Below the pieces are notes generated by a model that saw nothing but the letters and a program-made list of their open reading frames with translations, was not told the origin of the DNA and made no database searches. The translations under genes were made by a program, and so were the position numbers. This document shows positions 32,925 to 44,464 of a stretch of 64,000 nucleotides of DNA, in pieces (the stretch's first letter is position 1; every line of letters starts with the position of its first letter). Source of the DNA: Oreohelix idahoensis. Taxonomy: Eukaryota > Mollusca > Gastropoda > Stylommatophora > Oreohelicidae. Location: the NCBI GenBank assembly GCA_024509875.1, contig JAMPIV010017831.1, positions 310,001 through 374,000 on the forward strand, in the 5' to 3' direction.

Positions 32925-33806
32925 ATCACACATGTTAAGGAAAAAGCAATAAATTGAAAAACTTTGATGTGGGATGGACATCCAGAGTCTCAGGCTCGTA
33001 TGACTGTCAGTGGTGAAAGCCGAAAGGAAGCCATTGGCATGAAAATGGAGGCAGCGACCACAAAACACGAAACTAGAATTTGATTCTGGAATTGTCAAAA
33101 CCATGAATGAGGCAGGTAAGCTGAGGAAGATCACAACAGTGATGAAGAACTACAGATTACACATCCCTGGAATAAGTGAGAGCAGATGGACCTGGACGGG
33201 GCTAATAAAAATAGCTACAGGAGAAACAGTACTTTACTCTGGTAGAGAGGATGGTCAGCACAATGAAGGCGTAGCCATTATTCTGAAGAAAAGAATAGAA
33301 AGGTTATTCATTCATAACCCTCCACTTCCAAAGAAGCAAAGGCCTTCAACAAACACATGCCAAGTCCTCCTGTCACGTGCCATCATCTCAAGTTCTTTCC
33401 ATGTTCTCCTCATCATTTTCACCTCTGTTTCCAGCTCTCTTCTCCATGTGCTTCTTGGCCTACCTCTACCTCTCTTGCCCTGAGGGTTCCAGAACAAGGA
33501 CTGCCTTGTAATGCTATCAATAGGTTTCCTCACTGTGTGTCCTATCCATCGCCATCGTCTTCTTCTCATCTCTTGCTCCACTGGCACTTGTCTAGTTCTT
33601 GTCATCAGTTCCACGTTTGTAACCTTGTTATACAATTTCAATCCCTCTATTCTACGCAAGCACCCATTTATGAAAGTCTGTAGCTTTTTGGTTGTTGTCT
33701 TTGTTGTTCTCCATGTCTCAGAGCCATACAATATGACTGACTTCACATTTGAGTTGAAGATTCTTATTTTCATGTTGGATCCGATTTCTCACGATCTCCA
33801 TATATA

Positions 33807-35294
33807 CTGAAGCACATTAAAAACGCACCACTATTATATATACTGATGCCGAGAAGCTGGAAAAAAAAATGTGGGAATGGATTTTCCCCGTGTTTGTCAT
33901 GAGGTAGAGAGCGAATGGCTGCTGGAATGGAAAGTGCATGATTCAACCCATGGGTTTGTGTACAGACTACATGAAAACAATGAAATTTATACATGCAACA
34001 CGATTACCAACAGCTATGACCCTGAAAATGTGTACGCGTTGTGGCAGTATACTTGGTATAAAAAGGCCGTTGAGACAAAACACCCAGTACATGTGCTTGA
34101 AATGCCACGACTATCTGAAAATGACCGCCAACGAGCCATTGGTATGTTGGAGACCAGAATGAGCTCGCGGGCCATTGCCAGAAGGATGAATTACCACCAC
34201 AGCCTGGGATAGAATTCGAAGTGGGCAAACACGAGTTACTACCCCTGCGCAAGATTGTCATATTGTGCTGAGTCACCTAAGGAATCGTACTCTCCCGGCA
34301 AGTCAAACATCAAGAGCAATAGTGGGTAGACGTGGGCAAGTCTCTCGAATGACAGTCATACGACGACTCAGAGATACAGGCCTTACTGCAAGACGACCTT
34401 ATGTTGGGCCAAACTTGACTCACAGACATCGTCAGCAGTGCCTGCAATGGGCAGAGCAACATGTCAGATGGACTAGACTGCAGTGGAATGCTGTCCTATT
34501 CACAGACGAGAGTAGATTCAACATATCCTTTGCTGATGGACGTATGCGGATTTGGCAACGGTGTGGAAAGCGCTTTGCAGATTGCTGTGTTTGTCAGCAC
34601 AACCAATTTGGAGGTGGCAGTATTCACATTTGGGGAGGATTCAGTTTTCACCATCGCTTGCCTCTTCACGTCTTCTATGGAAATGTTAATGCTGTGACAT
34701 ATCGAGATGAGGTTCTGGATGCATTGGTTGCTCCTGCGTTCACAAATTATCCAGACTTGCAGCTTCTCCAGCAGGATAATGCACGTGCGCAAACCGCATG
34801 CATTATGCAGCAATATCTACAGCAGCAGAACATTGTGATGATTGATTGGCCTGCCCTATCACCAGACATGTCCCCTATAGAACATCCGTGGGATGAGCTT
34901 AGATGCAGAGTCTACAGGCAAGGTTCTCCTGCTAATCTGCAACAGCTCGAAGCTGCTCTTACACGTGAATGGTACTTGATTCCCCGAAATTTCCTTCAGA
35001 GACTTGTGCGTTCCATGCGGAGCCGCTGCCAAGCTTGTTTGCAAGCACACGGTGGACATTCCAGATACTGAGGATAGTGTGAATGAATTTATTTATTGGT
35101 AGCATTTTTGGTTTTCTCCCTTGCCTGCACAGAATGCAATGAATTTCATAACAATCAAATGTACAAATTAATGACCAGCATGGATTCATAGGAAAATGAA
35201 TAAAGATTCCAAATATGTAGACTTGCACACTTATATTTACATTTCACACTCTGTTCCTGGATTATACAGGTGGTGCGTTTTTAATGTGCTTCAG
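33807..35294 (+). mobile_element. Tc1-like DNA transposon, TA TSD, nearly intact
   Basis: The perfect terminal inverted repeat CTGAAGCACATTAAAAACGC... matches its complement ending at 35294, with flanking TA at 33805-33806 and 35295-35296. It is 1,488 bp and encodes one transposase that has lost its frame near the N-terminus. Confidence 0.95.
34265..35071 (+). CDS. Tc1-like DD34E transposase, main open part
   Basis: The 268-codon frame holds the catalytic triad: VLFTDESRFN (D), LQLLQQDNARAQTA (D) and SPDMSPIEHPWDELRCRV (E, 34 residues after the second D by motif). Upstream, the DNA-binding N-terminus MPRLSENDRQRAIGMLETRM...MNYHH is in another frame (34108-34197). The HTH part between (AWDRIRSGQTRVTTP) is shortened. 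A small deletion/frameshift near 34195 therefore inactivates it. The frame lacks an ATG here (GTG at 34265), as expected of a shifted ORF. Confidence 0.9.
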   Translation: MLSHLRNRTLPASQTSRAIVGRRGQVSRMTVIRRLRDTGLTARRPYVGPNLTHRHRQQCLQWAEQHVRWTRLQWNAVLFTDESRFNISFADGRMRIWQRCGKRFADCCVCQHNQFGGGSIHIWGGFSFHHRLPLHVFYGNVNAVTYRDEVLDALVAPAFTNYPDLQLLQQDNARAQTACIMQQYLQQQNIVMIDWPALSPDMSPIEHPWDELRCRVYRQGSPANLQQLEAALTREWYLIPRNFLQRLVRSMRSRCQACLQAHGGHSRY

Positions 35295-37554
35295 TATATT
35301 TCCCAATGCAATGAAAGCTTCTCTTGCTTTTTGTATTCTTAGTTTGATATCACTGTCTGTCCCTCCAACTTCGTCTATATTGCTGCCAAGATATGTTTAT
35401 GATTCTACATCTTGTATTGATGTTTCTTTAAGTTCAACCCTGTTATCATTACCTGCATTTATTCTCATTACTTTTGTCTTTTCCCTTTGTATTTTTAGAC
35501 CCAATTGCTGTGACCTCTCATTGATTGTTTTCAATTTGTACTGCATCTGATTAAGGTTATGGGACAGAAGAGCCAAGTCATCATCAAAATCCAGATCATC
35601 CAACTGCTTAGTCAGAGTCCACTGGATTCCATTTCTGTTGTGTGTTGTCGATGATCTCATAACCCAGTCTATTGCTAGTAAGAAAAGAAATGGAGACAAG
35701 AGGCATCCCTGTCACACTCCTGTTCTTATCCCAAATGGTTCTGTAAGATGTCCTTTGTGAAGAACTCTGCATGTCATGTCTTCATATGTTTTCTTTATTA
35801 GATTAATGATATTCAGGGGAACTCCATAATGCCTCATCAATTTCCAAAGTGATTCTCTGTCTACACTGTCAAATACCTTTTCATAGTCCACAAATCCGAT
35901 GTATAGTGGTGAATTATATTCCAGACTTTGTTCAACTATTATTCTCATAGTGGCTATCTGGTCTGTACATGATCTGTTTTGCTGAAAACCTGCTTGTTTA
36001 TCTCTCAGTTTCTTGTCTATGGAATCTTTTAATCTCTCAAAGATAATCCTGTTTCATACTTTTCCTGGCACTGATAGTAACATTATTCCTCTATAATTTG
36101 TGCACTTTTGTAAATTTCCCTTTTTAGGCAAATTAATCAGATATCCTTCCTTCCATTCTGCTGGTATCTCTTCCTTTTCCCAGACTTTACCAAGTAATTT
36201 ATATAACATCTCTGTAGCCGTGTTGATATCTGCTTTGATGGCCTATGCTAGAATGCCATCAGGTCCAGATGCTTTTCTATCTCTTAGAAGCTTTATGGCT
36301 TTCTTTATTTCTGTCCACCTCTTCATTTGCTCTGGTATATTGTTGAGCAGTTTTCCATTCTTGTCTTTTATGAGGCAACCACTTTGCTTGTATTTCCCTG
36401 TTAGCTTCTTTGTGCTGCTATACAGTTCTCTCATATTTCCTTTGGCTGCAGCATCTTCTGCCTCTCTTGCCAACTCCTCAATATATTTCCTCTTGTCTCT
36501 TTTGATACTTCTTTTTACTTCTTTGTTTGCTTGTGTACACTTCTTGAGCCTTGGCTTTGGAACTTCTGGTTTTGCTTGTGTTTAAATCTGCTTTCTTATT
36601 TTTTCTGTCTTTTATCTTTTTGATGGTTTCTGTTGTTATCAATTGCTTTTTGTTGTTTTTCCCTTTTCCCCAGTATTTCTTCATATGTCTCATTCCATAC
36701 AGTTTTGAATTTCTGCCAATAGTCTTCTGTATTCTCTACATCTTCCAGCTGTTGGAGCACTTGGAATTTGTTGGATATTGTGACCGCAAATTTGTCTCTT
36801 GTTTCTTGATTTCTTAGATGTCCTACATTAAATTGTTGTCTATAATTTTGCATTGGTGCATATCTCTTGAGTTTCATTTTTACTTTGGCTATCAGAAGGT
36901 GGTGATCTGATGCCACATCTGCTCCTCTATATACCTTTACATTCTACAATGATGATCTAAACTTCTTGTTTATGCATATATGATCAATCTGATTTTCTGT
37001 TCTATGGTCTGGTGGTATCCATGTTGCCTTGTGTATTCTCTTATGTGGAAACATGCTTCCTCCTATAGCCAGTTGATTTGAAAGGTCATTACTGGAATGA
37101 AACCCATCAACAACAGACTGATAAGAACAAGACTGAGAGGGAGATTCACCAACACTACAATAATACAATGCTATGCCCCAATAAATGACAGCAACGAAGA
37201 GGTCAAGGACAACTTCTATCAACAGCTACAAAAGGAAATGGAAACTGTACCTAGGTACGATCTTATTGTAGTAATGGAATTCCTCAATGCGAAAAACGGA
37301 ACACACAATACTTATAATGAAAAAGTAATGGGGAAATGCAGCAGTGGAACAGTAAATGAGAATGGGGACAAACTAATAAGCTTCTGCAGCATTAACAACC
37401 TGATCATCGGAGGAACATTTTTTTCACACAAAGAAGTACACATGTTAACATGGGAATCACCAAACGGATGAGATTGAAACCAGATAGACCACATTATGGT
37501 CAATGATAGTGCCACGAGATGCACGCTGAGCCCAATATCTTGGTAGATTTGGGC

Positions 37555-38330
37555 TTCACAAAGTGACCTCATTAGCATATGAAACAAAGCGAGTTCGGCA
37601 GTCAAGCGCAGAACAGAATGCCGAGAATGGAAGAATAAATAAAAACAATATAAGAGCAGGACTGGGAAGGTCAGAGATCAAGAGCAAAGTGAAGATAACT
37701 ATAAACGAGGAATGGAAGAACAGTAGAAATGGCAGACACGCGTTCAAACTGCTGATAGAACCAACAAGGACATGCCAGGTCAGAGAAGAATTAAAGATAC
37801 CATCGAACAAAAAACTGTGGCGTCTCCGTCTCGGTGCAGCATACTTTATGATAGAGGAACCACACTGCCAAGAATGTCAGAAAGAGAATGACATAGACCA
37901 CTACCTGATCCACTGTAAAAAGTACGAACAGCAAAGGCTTGAATTAAAAACTTACTATAGAAATCACAATATAGACATGACAGGTGATAAGGTTTTAAGT
38001 ATAGATGCCCCAAGAGATGCCCAATCAATACTTACAAGATATATACATAAAACAAAGGAAAACATATATGGTTAGTACTTCAGAAAAGACATTCAACTAA
38101 ATAGAAATTAAGCAGCAAGAACTAAAAATCATTTTAAAAAAACACAAAATAAAATAAAAAACTTACTAACTACTCATAGGAAAACGAAAGACGAGGTATT
38201 AAAAAAAAAAAAAAACAACTCAACAAGAACAAATAGAAATTAAAACCAAGTGTAAAGAACAATAGTTATCAATAAACAATACAAAAGAGAAAATAAAATG
38301 GACAAATATTAAAATAAATTAAAATCAGCA
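37555..38330 (+). mobile_element. RNase-H-type LINE, C-terminal fragment with A-rich tail
   Basis: Frame 37563-38075 encodes a LINE C-terminal tail: RAGLGRSEIKSKVKITINEE, TRTCQV, LWRLRLGAAYFM, a zinc-like CQECQKENDIDHYLIHC, and DAPRDAQSILTRYI to the end. An A-rich stretch of about 230 bp follows. It sits between two pieces of family B, so it is an insertion; I could not define a TSD. It is a different family from the GAA-tailed C type. Confidence 0.75.
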
Positions 38331-38862
38331 ACTGCAAAAGACAATAGTTATTTAAATTGGTGTCAATGTGGGAAGTGATCATCACCTAGAAGTAGCAAGA
38401 CTGAAGGTGAAACTCAGAGCTGCTCGAATAACTGCAAACAAACAGAAAAGATATTAAGTTTCATGATGTTATATTGTTATATTTTTTGTCTCCTCTCAAT
38501 TCCCAGTAAAATACTTGGCAGGATAATCATCCAGAGAATTTCAAAAGCAGTAGACCATAAACTGAGGACAAAACAAGCGGGATTCAGAAAGAACAGAAGA
38601 TGTGCAGATCATATATTCACCCTCAAGAACATTATAGAGCAGTGTGCAGAATGGCTGAGACAGCTTTACATTAACTTTGTTGGTTTTGAAAAGGTTTTTA
38701 CAGAATACACATATACAGCTTAAGGAAAAAACTCAGGGCTTATTGAATTCCCAGCTGCATTGTTTCCATCATAAAAAGCCTCTATTCTAACTTTACATGC
38801 AGTGTTGGATTGAGCACCTTAATTTTCGAGGTGAAGACAGGAGTATGACAAGGATGCCATCT

Positions 38863-40835
38863 TTCCACACCTTGTCAAAGGCCTGCTTGAAGTCGACCCA
38901 GATCGTTAGGACCTTTTTCTTCTCCTGGAAGGCATCTTCTACTGCTTGAGACAAGTAAGTAACTTGGTCTTCTATACTATAGCATTCTCTAAATCCAGCT
39001 TGTTCCGGCACCAGGATCTGCTCAGACTCTAAATACCATTTCAATCTGTGGTTGACTATTCGCTCCATAGTCTTCCCAACACAGCCTGTGAGACTGATTG
39101 GCCGGTAACTTGCAGCCTCGGTCTTACATTTCCCTTTCTTTAGTATGGGTATTGTGATGGCTTCTCTCCATACTTGGGGTACTGTTCCTTTCAACCAGCT
39201 GTGGTTGAATATCTCAAGCAGTTTTGTCTTTGCTGCTGAGCTCAGATTTACTAGCATTTCGTTGCTGATTTTGTCTGGGCCGGGTGACTTTTGGAACTTA
39301 AGCTTGGAAATAGCATTTTGTAGTTCTCCTAGTGTGATGGGTTCCCTCATTGGGGCAGGAGTATCTGTCTGTCCCATGGTTGCCAGTATTTCTTTTCTTA
39401 TCTCTCTCTGATGGTCTATGTTAATGGGTAAGTTGCTTTCTGAACTGTATCTTCTAGCAAACAGGTCTGCAGCTTGTTTTCCTCTGAGAAGTTTGCCACC
39501 TTCATCCAATGTAATAGTCTGCCTAGGTGAGGAACGCTCTTCATTTAGAGACTTGACTAATCTCCAAAGTTTCTTGCCATCTTTCTCAAGGTTCAGCGAT
39601 GCCGTTTTAGTTCTCCAGCTTTTCCGTTTTTCTTCTAGCTTTGTTCTCTGAAACTCTGCTACAGCCTTTTTCCATTTGTTGTGAGTTTCAAGTGAAGGCT
39701 GAGACTCTGCGTCCTTTCTAGCCCTGTCCATAGCTTCCTGACATTCTTGGAGTGTGCTGGACCAGTATGGTGTGTAGTTACACCGGCATCCTTTGGGAAT
39801 GGTTTCTTTTGCAGCTTGTAGTATGCATCTGTTGAAGTCTTTTACCACTTCATTAATGTCTCTGTTCTGTACCTTGAGGGCAGACAGCAGCGTGTTCACC
39901 CGATGCCTGAATAAACCCCAGTTGGCTTTTTTGTAGTTCCATCTTGCAATGGCTGGGCCTGTACTGAGAGTTACACTCTGGACAGTAAGAAAGATTGGGC
40001 GATGGTCGCTTCCCCCTAGTTGGTCTCCTACTTCTCTACTAATAGATCCAGCTATATCTGGTGTGGAGAAGGCAAGATCTGGTGTTGAAGTTGTGTGCCA
40101 TCCTCTGGAGTAGAAGGTAGTAGTATCTGTGGCATTATTGACTAGGATTAGGGAGTGATCATCTTGCCATGTTTCAACCTCTTCACCTCTGTGATCTAGA
40201 TGGTTATAGCCCCAGCTCTGGGAGTGGCTATTTAAGTCTCCAACTGCTATAAAGTTGGTGGCTGGTACCTGTATAGAGCTGAGACTCAGGGGTTTGTTGT
40301 TTGGACAGTAATAGTTCAGGAGTTCTATTTCCATCTTGTCTACCTTTATCTGCAACATCTGATATTCTGCTCCATCCATGTAGGTTTTCCTTTCGTGTGC
40401 ATGAACGTTATTCCTTACAAGAGTAAGTACTCCTCCTTTTCGTCTATCTTGTCTGTCAGATCTGAAGCATTGATATCCCCTTATTTTAAAGGTTTGATCT
40501 GCTTTCAAGTGAGTCTCTTGGATACAGCAAACACTGACTTGCTTCTCATACAAGATGTTTTCCAGCTCTGTCTTTTTGCTGTATCCAGCCTGCTTGCTGT
40601 TCACTCCCTCTGCATTCCAGTGCATCATGACAAGTGGCACTCTTGGTTTCTCTTTTTCTGTTTTGTTTTGGTCAGTAGTTCTCCTCCACCGTCTGCTGAC
40701 TCCACAAGATGGTCTAGAGGGTCCTCCAGTAGCTGAGGGTGGGCTCTGTTGAGGCTCAGAGCCCGGCACTGCACCTGCCTGGTGGAGCTCCACAGGGCGA
40801 GCACCAGTACAAGATTTATTTGATGGTGTACTCAT
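38863..40835 (-). CDS. LINE ORF2: AP-type endonuclease + N-terminal reverse transcriptase, truncated
   Basis: The ATG at 40835 opens about 658 codons without a stop. After a proline-rich leader the endonuclease shows MMHWNAEGVNSKQ, CCIQETHLKAD, AVGDLNSHSQSWG, TPDLAFSTPDIAG and the catalytic GGSDHRPIFL. A connector follows, then the RT begins: FQKSPGPDKISNEML, TIPILKKGK, YRPISLTGCVGKTMERIV, EQAGFRECYSIEDQVTYLSQ and WVDFKQAFDKVW. It ends there, before the YxDD box and the RNase H domain expected of this type. The downstream 22 codons are family B antisense sequence. The uninterrupted frame indicates a young copy. Confidence 0.92.
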
Positions 40836-42480
40836 CCATAGAAAAAAGCGAGTTGCGTGATACTGTGGTTTCCGGTGCGCCTTCTGGCCCAGTATCTATG
40901 ACTTTAGCACCTCTTCAACGGGAGAGTGGGCTCATCCCTAATCTGTTTTAATTTCCAGTAGTAGACTATTCGCAAGCAGCCTGGGGGTGTCACTGCTCTG
41001 CGCGGACCTTGTTTACCGAGGCGGCTTCCGAGCTCGTATGGTGAAAATATGGTTGTATTATCTTCAAAATAAACCTGTCTTTCCCGTGGCTTTTCTGCCA
41101 TCCTGCAACTTTGAGTTAGAGAGTTCTGAGCTCCAGTCTCTTTCCCAGGCATTTTATCCTGGCCTGGCATGCATACAGAGGACCCCACTTCTAGTTCTAA
41201 GTTAGCAGTTGGGGATAGGTGGGGTAGCACACTGTGCATTCCCCGTCATCCAGGGGGGCTCTCCAACTATGCAGAGCTTGCATAATGCTGTGCTCTGGTT
41301 CTGGGCTCTCCCAAGGAATCCTCACGTCCTGCACAGAGCCACTTCCAGATACCCACCACCTGCCAACCCTCCATTGTAGAAATCTCCTGCATGCGGCCAT
41401 CCAGTCAAGAGCCAGTATTAAGTCTGGTGCCCATGTGCTCCCCCCAAGCCCAGTGTGCAATGCTGGGTTGTCAACATGCTGCAACACAGGGGGGATTGTG
41501 ATGCTCAGCCATCTCTCTCAACTCTGCACCGATAAGTGACATCGGGGACTTAACTGTGCCTCAGCACTGGTAGGCCCCGTTTCCGGGTACACCACACACA
41601 GCCAATTGAGGCAATGGTCATCATGGGCGTGTCTTCAGTGGGGAAGTTGTGGAGTCTTCCTGTCCATGTTCTTGCACATCCTAACACTGCCCGCAAGACA
41701 TCGGTGGTTTGGAGAGTGGCCTTCTCTACTTTTTTTTTAGCCGGGGTGGGATCCCCGGGCAAGTCTCGATGGGGATCGGGACGTGTCCACGCGCCAGTGG
41801 GCCCAGCATCGGCCGCATCTGATGGACTTGCTCTGCCAGGTTTGAGTTAGTAAATTTTAACTTTGTCATCTTCATGGCATTGTAAGGCTGGTGTGCCTGT
41901 GGATTTCCTATCACCCCGGGTAGAAGCCAGAAGTGTACTGTGCCAGCTCTGGGGGAGATAAAGGGGGTGTTTCTGCATCTCCTTGAGATACGTAGCCAAG
42001 GTAGGGATCACAGTGCTCATTCCCTGCCACCAAATTGCCTGCTGGTTATGCCGAGTTCTCCGAGGCTCTAGGCATGTGACCAAGAGTTGAAGGCAATAGG
42101 ATCATCACGTCCTGAGTCTCTGTGCCTGTACGATGGGTTCCGATCTTCAGGAAGCAGCCCACACTCGTTCTTAATCCTAAGACTTGTTCAGCATCCATAT
42201 GGCTCCTTCCCACCCACAGAGAACGTGTATGGTGTAGTGCACTGGTTTTATTATCGAGGTTTGCTCCTCTAGATCCGTTGTGTTTAGCCTGAGGATTCGC
42301 ACCCTCAGTTACCAGGACTACCTCGAGGAGGGTGTGGCTCTTCACCACGCACAACGATCTTGGGGTATGAGAGGTTTTGCTAGGCCAAGAGACTAACACC
42401 GCAATGGTCGCTCCTTTCATGAACAAGAATTCACTAGGCCTAGGGTGAAGCAAGGGGGGAAACCCACTACCCACAACACC
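40836..42480 (-). other. 5' leader of the family C LINE, possibly with ORF1 remnants
   Basis: GC-richer than its surroundings, with several short minus-strand frames (41239-40904, 41487-41197, 42474-42046). No recognisable zinc-knuckle or RRM motif was found. It probably carries the internal promoter, as LINE leaders do; this is an inference. Confidence 0.45.
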
Positions 42481-43341
42481 AACACATCATACCCCCTGCC
42501 TGTAAAAGACTTTGCCCCATCATAGCTGGTAGATTGTAGAGTTGGGTTTGTCACATCCTCAGAACGGACCCTGATACTATTACAAGAACAACTATGCTAT
42601 GGACCCCCAGAGGAAAGCAAAAGAGAGGCCAACCAAAAACAAATGAACCAGAGTTGAAGCACATTACGAAGGATGGCTGCCGACCCAAAAAAGTGGAAAC
42701 AATTTGTTGCTGCTCTACAAGATGCCACCAGGAGTGATGGATCAAAGAAGAAGATGCGATTATTATTCAGGATGGACATCATTGCAATCCAGGCAAACCC
42801 ATTGGTGCTAAGTCTCCCTGAGGAGATGTTGAAGTGTATGAATGCTTACTGTAGTGTTGAATCCTGATTGTATACATGTGAGATGTATCCTCTCATACGT
42901 CATTCCTGCTAGTTTTATGTTTGGGGCCACATTCCAGCTATCTTAGCCTTGTTGATTCATCTGTTCCAGTGTTGTTTTCTCACAGATGATCATTAACTGT
43001 CCTCAGTATCTCTCCCTTGTGCAGGACCAGTGTTCCCGCTATGGGTGCACATGAAGCTAGTCTGTCAGCACTCTTACTGCCATGGCATACACCTGAATAA
43101 CTTGTACAGTAGATTCACACCAGCTTCTGAAGATTCAAGGCTTCTATAAATGTTTTCTATTCATGCAACAGACATCCATTTTGAACCTTTAAAGCATGGA
43201 CTGAGAGTGTGACACTTCCCTTGTTACTGCAGTAACAGCGTCTATCTCCATTATGTATACATTAAGCAAGTTTAATTAAAATTTGTAAACAGATTAAATT
43301 TTTAAGAATGGCCAACTCACTGCTTAGTATTAAATGTTGGA

Positions 43342-43665
43342 GGGGGTCAAAGTGGCTCAGAGTATGGCATCCACCTCGTATTCAAGAAGTACCAGGTTAG
43401 AATCCCAGTGGAGCGATTATAATTTATTGAAATATTTTTTTCAGAACCGGTCATCCTAATTACGTCATATTCCCCCCTGCTCTCATGGTTAGTGAGATTG
43501 GTTGCCTAGCCTTCTCGGATAAGGGCACAAAAATTGGAGGTCCCGTGTGCAAGTTGCGCATGTTAAAAATCCCACGGCAGTTGGAAATTGTAAAGGCCGC
43601 TGCCCTGGCACAATTGAAAAATTATGAAACCTACCCGCCACAGAAATATCTATAGAATGTGTGAT
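43342..43665 (+). mobile_element. tRNA-derived SINE
   Basis: Starts with a tRNA-like block of about 75 nt. The A-box-like AGTGGCTCAGAGTATGG is at 43350-43366 and the B-box GGTTAGAATCC (consensus GGTTCGANTCC) at 43395-43405. A body of about 240 bp containing CGCATGTTAAAAATCCCACGG follows. The spacing fits RNA polymerase III promoters. The altered bases and the long tail argue against a functional tRNA gene. Confidence 0.75.
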
Positions 43666-43804
43666 TCCTATACATTATATACACACATTGGGATTCTCGC
43701 CAGTGCTACATAGTTCATGCCCTGTGCTGAGATCCTCCTTGTGTGATCTAAGGGAGGAGATCGGAGCACTGATGTTGTTGACCATGTGTAATGAAGATAG
43801 TCCT
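43666..43804. other. Short spacer
   Basis: Nothing recognised. Confidence 0.3.
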
Positions 43805-44260
43805 TAAACCAAATGTCAGACTGTACAGATATTGAAATCATGTCAACTTGTGCAGCCAAACCAAACCAAATGTCAGACTGTACAGATATTGAAATCATGT
43901 CAACTTGTGCAGCCAAACCAAACCAAATGTCAGACTGTACAGATATTGAAATCATGTCAACTTGTGCAGCCAAACCAAACCAAATGTCAGACTGTACAGA
44001 TATTGAAATCATGTCAACTTGTGCAGCCAAACCAAACCAAATGTCAGACTGTACAGATATTGAAATCATGTCAACTTGTGCAGCCAAACCAAACCAAATG
44101 TCAGACTGTACAGATATTGAAATCATGTCAACTTGTGCAGCCAAACCAAACCAAATGTCAGACTGTACAGATATTGAAATCATGTCAACTTGTGCAGCCA
44201 AACCAAACCAAATGTCAGACTGTACAGATATTGAAATCATGTCAACTTGTGCAGCCAAAA
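43805..44260. repeat. Minisatellite, 57 bp x 8, essentially identical copies
   Basis: Units contain CCAAATGTCAGACTGTACAG + ATATTGAAATCATGTCAACT + TGTGCAGCCAAACC. The period is a multiple of three, so three frames stay open over 150-196 codons (plus-strand peptide repeat MSDCTDIEIMSTCAAKPNQ). There is no start context or domain; I treat these as non-coding. The near-identity points to recent expansion. Confidence 0.95.
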
Positions 44261-44464
44261 TACGATTTTAAAATAATAACATTGCTATTATACACACACC
44301 TTTTTCATCTCCAAATAAGCATAACTGTTGTTGACTTTCTGGCATGTCCAAGAAGTCAGTATACTGTACCTCAGTTTGAGTACAGCTGTTATCACAATCA
44401 GCCTGAAACAAATTTGGATTAATCCAGGCATTTATGACACATCATCATTATCACTTGTAGCTCC
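44261..44464. other. Spacer
   Basis: Nothing recognised. Confidence 0.3.

Larger units (their letters stand above)
33309..37079 (-). mobile_element. Family A LINE inserted in family B, 11-bp TSD
   Basis: Minus strand. It begins inside the endonuclease (QLAIGGSMFPHKRIHKATW, NQIDHICINKKF), then ASDHHLLIAKVKMKLK. A basic linker precedes the RT (LLRDRKASGPDGILA, VDYEKVFDSVDRESLWK, FRIRTGV-like, DLDFDDDLALLSHN, where the usual FADD is changed). The C-terminus is KIRIFNSNVKSVILYGSETW to WKELEMMARDRRTWHVF. The TSD GAAAGGTTATT / GAAAGGTCATT is at 33298-33308 and 37080-37090. The 3' end is a short ATGA repeat. It is interrupted by a Tc1-like element at 33807-35294: the phrases LGNI and WRS...NMKIRIF on either side rejoin. 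Confidence 0.88.
38863..42480 (-). mobile_element. Family C LINE with 5' UTR and endonuclease intact but 3' half missing
   Basis: Minus strand. From about 42480 a GC-richer leader of about 1.6 kb precedes the ORF at 40835. The copy stops abruptly at 38855-38863 in the RT, where it abuts family B across a shared GGCATCC. Retention of the 5' end and loss of the 3' end is opposite to normal LINE truncation. Confidence 0.82.
32925..43240 (+). mobile_element. Family B LINE, long copy broken into four pieces by nested insertions
   Basis: Plus-strand pieces in order: 32925-33308 (endonuclease start, TMNEAGKLRKITTVMKNYRL, ISESRWTWTGL, GEGVAII-like), 37080-37550 (NTTIIQCYAPINDSNEEVKD, FLNAKNG, NQIDHIMVND), 38340-38862 (VGSDHHLEVARLKVKLRAA, then KILGRIIIQRISKAVDHKL and QAGFRKNRRCADHIF) and 42485-43240 (C-terminus VAALQDATRSDG plus the 3' UTR shared with 10560-10990). 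The segment with the YADD box is missing. Stops and frameshifts are present, so it is dead. The host pieces join in the right order, which dates the family A, RNase-H and family C LINEs as later insertions. Confidence 0.8.

Noticed and set aside
37080..37480. Plus-strand endonuclease piece as an inverted 5' end (twin priming) of the minus-strand family A LINE
   Set aside because: Both pieces contain the same overlapping endonuclease zone with different sequences, and the plus-strand piece rejoins 32925-33308 across an 11-bp TSD, so it belongs to the family B host.
43342..43416. A tRNA gene
   Set aside because: A and B boxes are altered and the sequence continues into a SINE body; it cannot fold as a convincing cloverleaf by eye.
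43668..44422. Two 196-codon frames and one 152-codon frame on opposite strands
   Set aside because: All three are readings of the same 57-bp tandem repeat, whose length is a multiple of three.
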